Part shown: positions 10,161-12,877 of the stretch, one piece after another
How the letters are laid out: each line of letters starts with the position of its first letter
Position numbering within the stretch: position 1 is the stretch's first letter
Assembly: GCA_031259605.1 (NCBI GenBank)
Contig: JAIRLE010000126.1
Span: forward strand, 1 to 12,877
DNA: 12,877 bases
Direction: 5' to 3'
Source: Zoogloeaceae bacterium
GTDB taxonomy: Bacteria > Pseudomonadota > Gammaproteobacteria > Burkholderiales > Rhodocyclaceae
Program-made: the position numbers and the translations under genes
The notes under the pieces: generated by a model
Told to the model about the DNA's origin: nothing
Database searches by the model: none
The model's input: only the letters and a program-made list of their open reading frames with translations

Positions 10161-10418
10161 AGGATCGAGATCGGAAAGCAGAAAATGGAACGGCATGTCC
10201 AGGCACCCGGCAAGGAGTGTGCCGAACCTCCCGGAGAGGCCAACAAAGGCTTGCCGTCCAAAAAGCCTGCCGTTTTGCTTGCGTTCCCCGGTGTCGGCGG
10301 CAAAACCCGCTTCCAGCGTAAAGAGCGCCTTCAATCCATTCCCCAGGTCTTCCGTCCCCTCAAATTCGACGTTATTGTCGCGATGGGAAAACCCCATGTC
10401 GACCACGCCGTACACCCG
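10161..10418 (-). pseudogene. Gram-negative porin remnant
   Basis: On the minus strand this stretch encodes VYGVVDMGF, then FEGTEDLGNGLKALFTLEAGF, then GRLFGRQAFVGLSGRFG, the N-terminal strand and turn motifs of Neisseria/Burkholderia-type trimeric porins (Porin_4 family). In intact porins about 20 more residues separate the first and second motifs, so an internal deletion is likely. No signal peptide precedes the homology: the residues before it (CFQRGFR) do not resemble one. The C-terminal 250 or so residues are missing, and the frame runs into repeat copy A within a few codons of DLDPF. It is part of a 155-codon open frame (10119-10586), but only the middle resembles a protein. A functional beta-barrel cannot be made from it. 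Confidence 0.8.
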
Positions 10419-10588
10419 AAAGCCGCGCTGGAAGCAAACGCGGCCACAAGAAACAGCTTCCATTTCGCTTGCATTCATCGGTACTTTTCTGCAGTGGGAA
10501 AAAGCAGGGGTTGGCGAGGCGGCGGGAAAGTGGCGAACATGGGCGGTTCGGCGCATGACCTGACGAATGTCATCCCGCCGACGCAATA
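10419..10588. other. Spacer upstream of the porin remnant
   Basis: The minus-strand frame of the porin remnant stays open here to 10586, but the residues look like random high-GC translation. I see no signal peptide, ribosome site or second conserved gene. Confidence 0.4.
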
Positions 10589-10621
10589 CCTGCCTGTCTT
10601 GCGTGCCGCAAGACAGGCAGG
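10589..10621 (-). terminator. Perfect 15-bp stem-loop after the 46-codon ORF
   Basis: Bases 10589-10603 pair without mismatch with 10607-10621 over a TGC loop (arm CTGCCTGTCTTGCG). It lies 23 nt past the stop of the small minus-strand ORF, where a terminator would be expected. No T-run follows in that direction (the next bases are TATTGCG), while on the plus strand TGTTTTGG follows, so its termination strength and direction are uncertain. It may instead protect a short RNA 3' end. Confidence 0.5.
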
Positions 10622-10644
10622 GCAGATGTTTTGGCGACGAGCGC

Positions 10645-10785
10645 TTACGCGCGTGATTGGCGAATACGATCGCGCATGCGCTGGTGGGACAGACGCACGT
10701 TTTCCTGCGCCCGCTTGATGATCATTGCCCTGAGTGGCGCGTGCGCGTTCATGCTGGCGCGGCTATTGAGCGTTCCGGTACTCAT
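10645..10785 (-). CDS. Small 46-aa protein of unknown function
   Basis: The ORF encodes a basic peptide beginning MSTGTLNSRASMNAHAPLRA and ending RLSHQRMRDRIRQSRA. I do not recognise a family. Support for a real gene: AGGAG sits seven bases before the ATG, an AT-rich promoter-like region lies further upstream, and a perfect stem-loop follows the stop. The peptide has no signal sequence and no cysteine. Its second half (IIKRAQENVRLSHQRMRDRI) looks like an amphipathic helix rich in Arg. An upstream in-frame start at 10851 exists but lacks a ribosome site. The radical SAM remnant lies upstream on the same strand, which raises but does not establish the idea of a former precursor-peptide and enzyme pair. 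It could also be the preserved head of a decayed larger gene. Confidence 0.5.
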   Translation of the reverse strand: MSTGTLNSRASMNAHAPLRAMIIKRAQENVRLSHQRMRDRIRQSRA

Positions 10786-10842
10786 GCTCTGGCTCCTGTA
10801 AAAAAATAAGACAGCACTGCGTGTTGCAGCGCACAAAACGTG

Positions 10843-10870
10843 ATTTTCCACACAAACAGGTACAAGTCAA
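10843..10870 (-). promoter_or_regulatory. Possible promoter of the 46-codon ORF
   Basis: On the minus strand TTGACT (10865-10870) stands 16 nt from GAAAAT (10843-10848). The -35 matches consensus at five of six bases and the -10 at four of six. It lies in the most AT-rich stretch of this zone and would give a leader of about 50 nt before the AGGAG and ATG at 10785. A second TTGACG lies 11 nt further upstream. Confidence 0.35.
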
Positions 10871-11067
10871 GAGAAAAAACGTCAAAATACAAAACTTTTG
10901 TTGCGATGCAATAACGGCGGGGGAATGCTGGTTTTACGCTGGATCGCGCGTTCGGCGTTCGCACAATCCCTCGCTCCTGCCGTTGCATTCGGCAAGGCGG
11001 CGGTCATCGACCATCACGAAGTTCGCCATCCAGCAATACTTCTTGAAATCGCGGCGCTGTACGCGCT
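10871..11067. other. Decayed stretch downstream of the radical SAM remnant
   Basis: No intact gene is seen. Shifted by one frame relative to the radical SAM remnant, the minus strand reads DFKKYCWMANFVMVDD, then ECNGRSEGLCERR, before a stop at 10934-10936. The cysteines hint at the C-terminal iron-sulfur region of a radical SAM protein rejoined after a deletion, but this is a weak resemblance. Confidence 0.3.
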
Positions 11068-11412
11068 TCAAGTCTCGATGTGCCGCGCCAACCGCTCGAA
11101 GGCACCCGCGCCGCGAATGGCGCCATGGCTTGCGCCCACGCCGTCCATGCTGACCCATATGGAATCCGCCTCGATACCGGGAAAAGGCCGGATGGCGTTG
11201 GTGGTCACCGTGACCGAATAAAACCCGATTTGCCGCGCCAGGCGCAGCAGACTGTTCAGGTCGTGTTCGCCGTCACGCCGCAGGGTCGGCTCGCCGCCTT
11301 CGAAATCGACGAAACGCGAACCCTGCCGGCAGCAATACAACGGGTCGTCGCGCACTTCCTTCAGGATTTTGCTGATCGCGTTCTTTTGGGCGTACAGCGT
11401 GCAATGTCGGCA
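11068..11412 (-). pseudogene. Radical SAM enzyme remnant
   Basis: About 115 codons survive on the minus strand. They begin CRHCTLY, the last two cysteines of the CxxxCxxC cluster motif that binds the SAM-cleaving 4Fe-4S cluster. The first cysteine would lie in repeat copy B, where the position is Leu, so the head is lost. Next come FVDFEGGEPTLRRDG (the GGEP motif that contacts SAM), FYSVTVTTNAIRPF, ADSIWVSMDGVG and AIRGAGAFERLARHI, in the order and spacing of the radical SAM barrel. The frame stops after HIET, so the last barrel strands and any C-terminal domain are missing. The break coincides with the left end of copy B. The original substrate cannot be read from the remnant. A GTG at 11355 could start an 95-aa product, but it would be inactive. 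Confidence 0.8.
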
Positions 11413-11413
11413 T

Positions 11414-11572
11414 ATTAGCGGCAGCCCTTCGGGGCTGCCGGTCTAACGTCATTGGGAAGGAGGTTGCATCCCCCCCAATGGCTGCGGTCGAAACCCCGAC
11501 CGTAAGAATAGGGTCTCGATCTTCGCACCCTTCTTACGGGTGGGGTTTCAAACCGGAGTTGGGTTTACGATG
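11414..11572 (+). repeat. Structured 160-bp direct repeat, copy B
   Basis: Second copy of the element at 9997-10157, same orientation. Stem 1 is CGGCAGCCC with GGGCTGCCG over a TTCG tetraloop and is now perfectly paired. Relative to copy A a T-A pair has become C-G, and a G-T wobble has become G-C. Stem 2 is ATTGGG with CCCAAT. Stem 3 pairs 11490-11508 with 11531-11549, with one G-T wobble and one mismatch. Its left end abuts the radical SAM remnant. Just past its right end GGCGC (11572-11576) and GCGCC (11599-11603) can pair, a feature not shared by copy A. Confidence 0.85.
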
Positions 11573-11649
11573 GCGCCAAATCGCGGTCAAACCGGAATGC
11601 GCCAGAGGACACGGTGAAAAGTGACGAGAATTCCGTCATGTTCAGAAGC

Positions 11650-11678
11650 AAAACGACGAAGCTTTTTCGCGTTCGTCG
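11650..11678 (-). terminator. Possible intrinsic terminator
   Basis: Read on the minus strand, CGACGAA (11678-11672) pairs with TTCGTCG (11660-11654) across an 11-nt loop and is followed at once by TTTT (11653-11650). This is the form of a Rho-independent terminator for the exported-protein gene that ends at 11818, although it lies about 140 nt beyond the stop. Confidence 0.45.
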
Positions 11679-11700
11679 GCAAACCTCCGGGTAAACCTAC

Positions 11701-11777
11701 CGTCATTGCGCGCGCGGCAAAACAATCCATGGTGCGTATCGCATGAATTGTCTGGATCTTCGTCCCCGGAAATGACG
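11701..11777. repeat. CGTCATT-type palindromic unit
   Basis: This 77-bp unit is bounded by CGTCATT (11701-11707) and its exact inverse AATGACG (11771-11777). Inside, CAATCCA (11723-11729) faces TGGAT (11753-11757), and TGCG/CGCA close the centre. The start, CGTCATTGCG then CAATCCA, resembles the dispersed intergenic palindromes seen in many bacteria with the form CGTCATTGCGAGC followed by GAAGCAATCCA. It is probably a degraded copy of such a non-coding repeat. The minus-strand frame through it (11587-11787) is not a gene. Confidence 0.55.
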
Positions 11778-11817
11778 ATTGGCTCAAGGCGCGGACAGGA
11801 TTCCAGCGGATTGTCCG

Positions 11818-12570
11818 TTATTGCTGCGCTTTTTCTCCAAACCGGCAGCGTCTCTGGATGGCGTGCGTCTCCTTGGCCGCTTCAAGATAGATCTCCCGTT
11901 CGACCGGGTACAGTTCCTCGGCGATCTCCTCATCCGCTTCTTTCGTGTAAGGCTCGAGCGTGGCAAGGCAATCCTTCCAGCGTTTCTGCACTGTCTGCAT
12001 CCGGGCGATGTTATTTACCGTCGTGCGGGCCATGTGATAATCCATGCGGTCGGCGCAGGCTTGGAACAGCGGCTTCAGTACCTCCTCGGCCTGGGTGAAT
12101 TGTTGTTTTTTCCGGTATTCCTCGAAGGCGGTTTGTGTCTGTTTGATGGAAGCCTGGTCGCATCCTTGCGGCACTTTCGAGTACACCCCGCCAAACCATG
12201 CGCGCGTACCGCAGTAGCGTCTGCAGCTTTGATATGCAGGCGGCGCATCAGGGTCGGAATCCACCGGAACGACTTCCATGCCGTCTTTTGTCGCGGAAAA
12301 GAGGAGCACGCAGGGCGCTTCGCCTTCTTCGGAGAGCACCGCATTCCCCGCCTCGATTTCGCCGGAAAGCGAGCACACATGTCCATTGACGCCCACGGAC
12401 TCCAGTTCGAAAGCCTGTTTTCCATCTTTTGCGGGGGCGATGGCAAGCTTGCTCCAGCCATCCCACGGATGGCTGCCGCCTCCCCCGTATTCTCCCGCGG
12501 GCAACTCCGGCGCTTGCGCCGACACGACGCAGGAGAAAAGAAATGAAATTCCCAAAACGCTTTTTTTCAT
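11818..12570 (-). CDS. Exported cysteine-rich protein of unknown function
   Basis: This 250-aa protein starts MKKSVLGISFLFSCVVSAQA, a signal peptide. Cleavage after VSA (16-18) by signal peptidase I fits, but LFSC (11-14) could also be a poor lipobox, so a lipoprotein is not excluded. I chose this ATG because AGAGGAG lies 9 nt upstream; the in-frame start at 12654 would add 28 residues before the signal. The mature part has cysteines at 66, 87, 116, 120, 137, 172, 201 and 242, an even number compatible with disulfides in the periplasm. Residues 20-110 are Gly/Asp-rich and probably beta-rich. Residues 140-245 are helical and charged, somewhat like TPR repeats. YQSCRRYCGTRAWFGGVY (113-130) loosely recalls the lysozyme-inhibitor LprI region, but I would not name it on that basis. 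It is a single gene with no operon partner in view. Confidence 0.78.
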   Translation of the reverse strand: MKKSVLGISFLFSCVVSAQAPELPAGEYGGGGSHPWDGWSKLAIAPAKDGKQAFELESVGVNGHVCSLSGEIEAGNAVLSEEGEAPCVLLFSATKDGMEVVPVDSDPDAPPAYQSCRRYCGTRAWFGGVYSKVPQGCDQASIKQTQTAFEEYRKKQQFTQAEEVLKPLFQACADRMDYHMARTTVNNIARMQTVQKRWKDCLATLEPYTKEADEEIAEELYPVEREIYLEAAKETHAIQRRCRFGEKAQQ

Positions 12571-12793
12571 GGCACATGGCTCCTCTTTGGCATGGACGAC
12601 ATGTGCGCCATGCCAGGCATGAAGGTGTTGTTTTCCCCTAGAGGGTGTCGTCACAGGATTTTAACCCATGGAACGATACAACGGATTTGCACGGCAGCCA
12701 CAAAAGAAGCCACATTCTTGGTGCAACGCGTAGGAGAGTGTTGCCATAAATATATAGAAGTATACTCTTCCCCGTTTACGGCAGGAGGGAAGA
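12571..12793. other. Divergent spacer; likely left end of an IS with promoter-like -10
   Basis: The first 60 bases hold the ribosome site of the leftward exported-protein gene. From about 12641 (GAGGGTGTCGTCACAGG) the sequence probably belongs to the IS that carries the rightward transposase. TATACT (12761-12766) is a good -10 facing right; TTGCCA (12741-12746) is only 14 nt upstream, too close for a normal -35. AGGAGG at 12783-12788 is the transposase ribosome site. Confidence 0.35.
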
Positions 12794-12877
12794 ATGATGC
12801 CGAAATGCAAGAAATGCGGATCGGAACATGCGGTCAAGAGTGGGATAGTCGGGGGCAGGCAAAGATACTGTTGCCGG
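12641..12877 (+). mobile_element. Insertion sequence, left part only, IS1-like
   Basis: The transposase start at 12794 implies an IS that continues past the right edge. Its left boundary is a guess: GAGGGTGTCGTCACAGG at 12641 looks like a terminal repeat, but the partner end and target duplication lie outside the window. Confidence 0.4.
12794..12877 (+). CDS. IS1-like transposase, N-terminal zinc ribbon (partial)
   Basis: Twenty-eight codons are visible before the right edge. They read MMPKCKKCGSEHAVKSG and then GGRQRYCCR, the N-terminal zinc-ribbon and helix-turn-helix entry typical of IS1-family InsA-type transposases: CxxCGS, VKSG, then GxQRYxC. The first pair of zinc ligands is C5 and C8 counted from the first ATG; the second pair begins C26 or C27 and would be completed outside. 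AGGAGG lies five bases before the first ATG and eight before the second (12797), so the second may be the true start. The catalytic domain is not in view, so intactness and exact family cannot be judged. Confidence 0.72.
   Translation, partial: MMPKCKKCGSEHAVKSGIVGGRQRYCCR

Noticed and set aside
9997..11572. CRISPR array or composite transposon made by the two direct repeats
   Set aside because: There are only two copies of 160 bp spaced by 1.25 kb, no transposase inside, and no terminal inverted repeats.
11587..11787. A 66-codon minus-strand ORF
   Set aside because: It reads through the palindromic repeat and a hairpin and has no ribosome site or conserved motif.

Overview
The window looks like chromosomal DNA of a GC-rich Gram-negative bacterium, most likely a betaproteobacterium. 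This is inferred from the core gene set (uvrA, then fmt-def diverging from a LysM protein-dprA pair), from a porin fragment of the Neisseria/Burkholderia type, and from high-GC codon use with long antisense shadow frames. No rRNA, tRNA or CRISPR array is visible.

Left part (1-2826, minus strand): a compact, visibly more AT-rich restriction-modification island. A Dcm/M.EcoRII-like cytosine-5 methyltransferase with an N-terminal helix-turn-helix is followed by a Vsr mismatch endonuclease and then an EcoRII-like restriction endonuclease that runs off the left edge. The reading frames overlap (8 and 17 nt), so they are probably one translationally coupled M-V-R operon. A good promoter lies just behind the end of uvrA. 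The expected target is CCWGG. The methylase protects the site, the nuclease cuts unmodified DNA, and Vsr repairs the T:G mismatches that 5-methylcytosine deamination creates there.

Middle part (2835-9814): housekeeping genes. uvrA (excision repair), fmt and def (formylation of initiator tRNA and removal of the formyl group from new proteins) lie on the minus strand. A secreted LysM protein and dprA (ssDNA loading of RecA in transformation) lie on the plus strand and overlap by 20 nt.

Right part (9815-12877): a rearranged, repeat-rich accessory zone. Two 160-bp copies of a direct repeat (9997-10157 and 11414-11572) each fold into three hairpins, with one compensatory base-pair change between the copies. 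They bracket a 1.25-kb segment holding a porin remnant, a 46-codon ORF with a strong ribosome binding site, and a radical SAM enzyme remnant. Both remnants break exactly at the inner edges of the repeats. Beyond lie a CGTCATT-type palindromic unit, a cysteine-rich exported protein of unknown function, and the start of an IS1-like transposase cut by the right edge.
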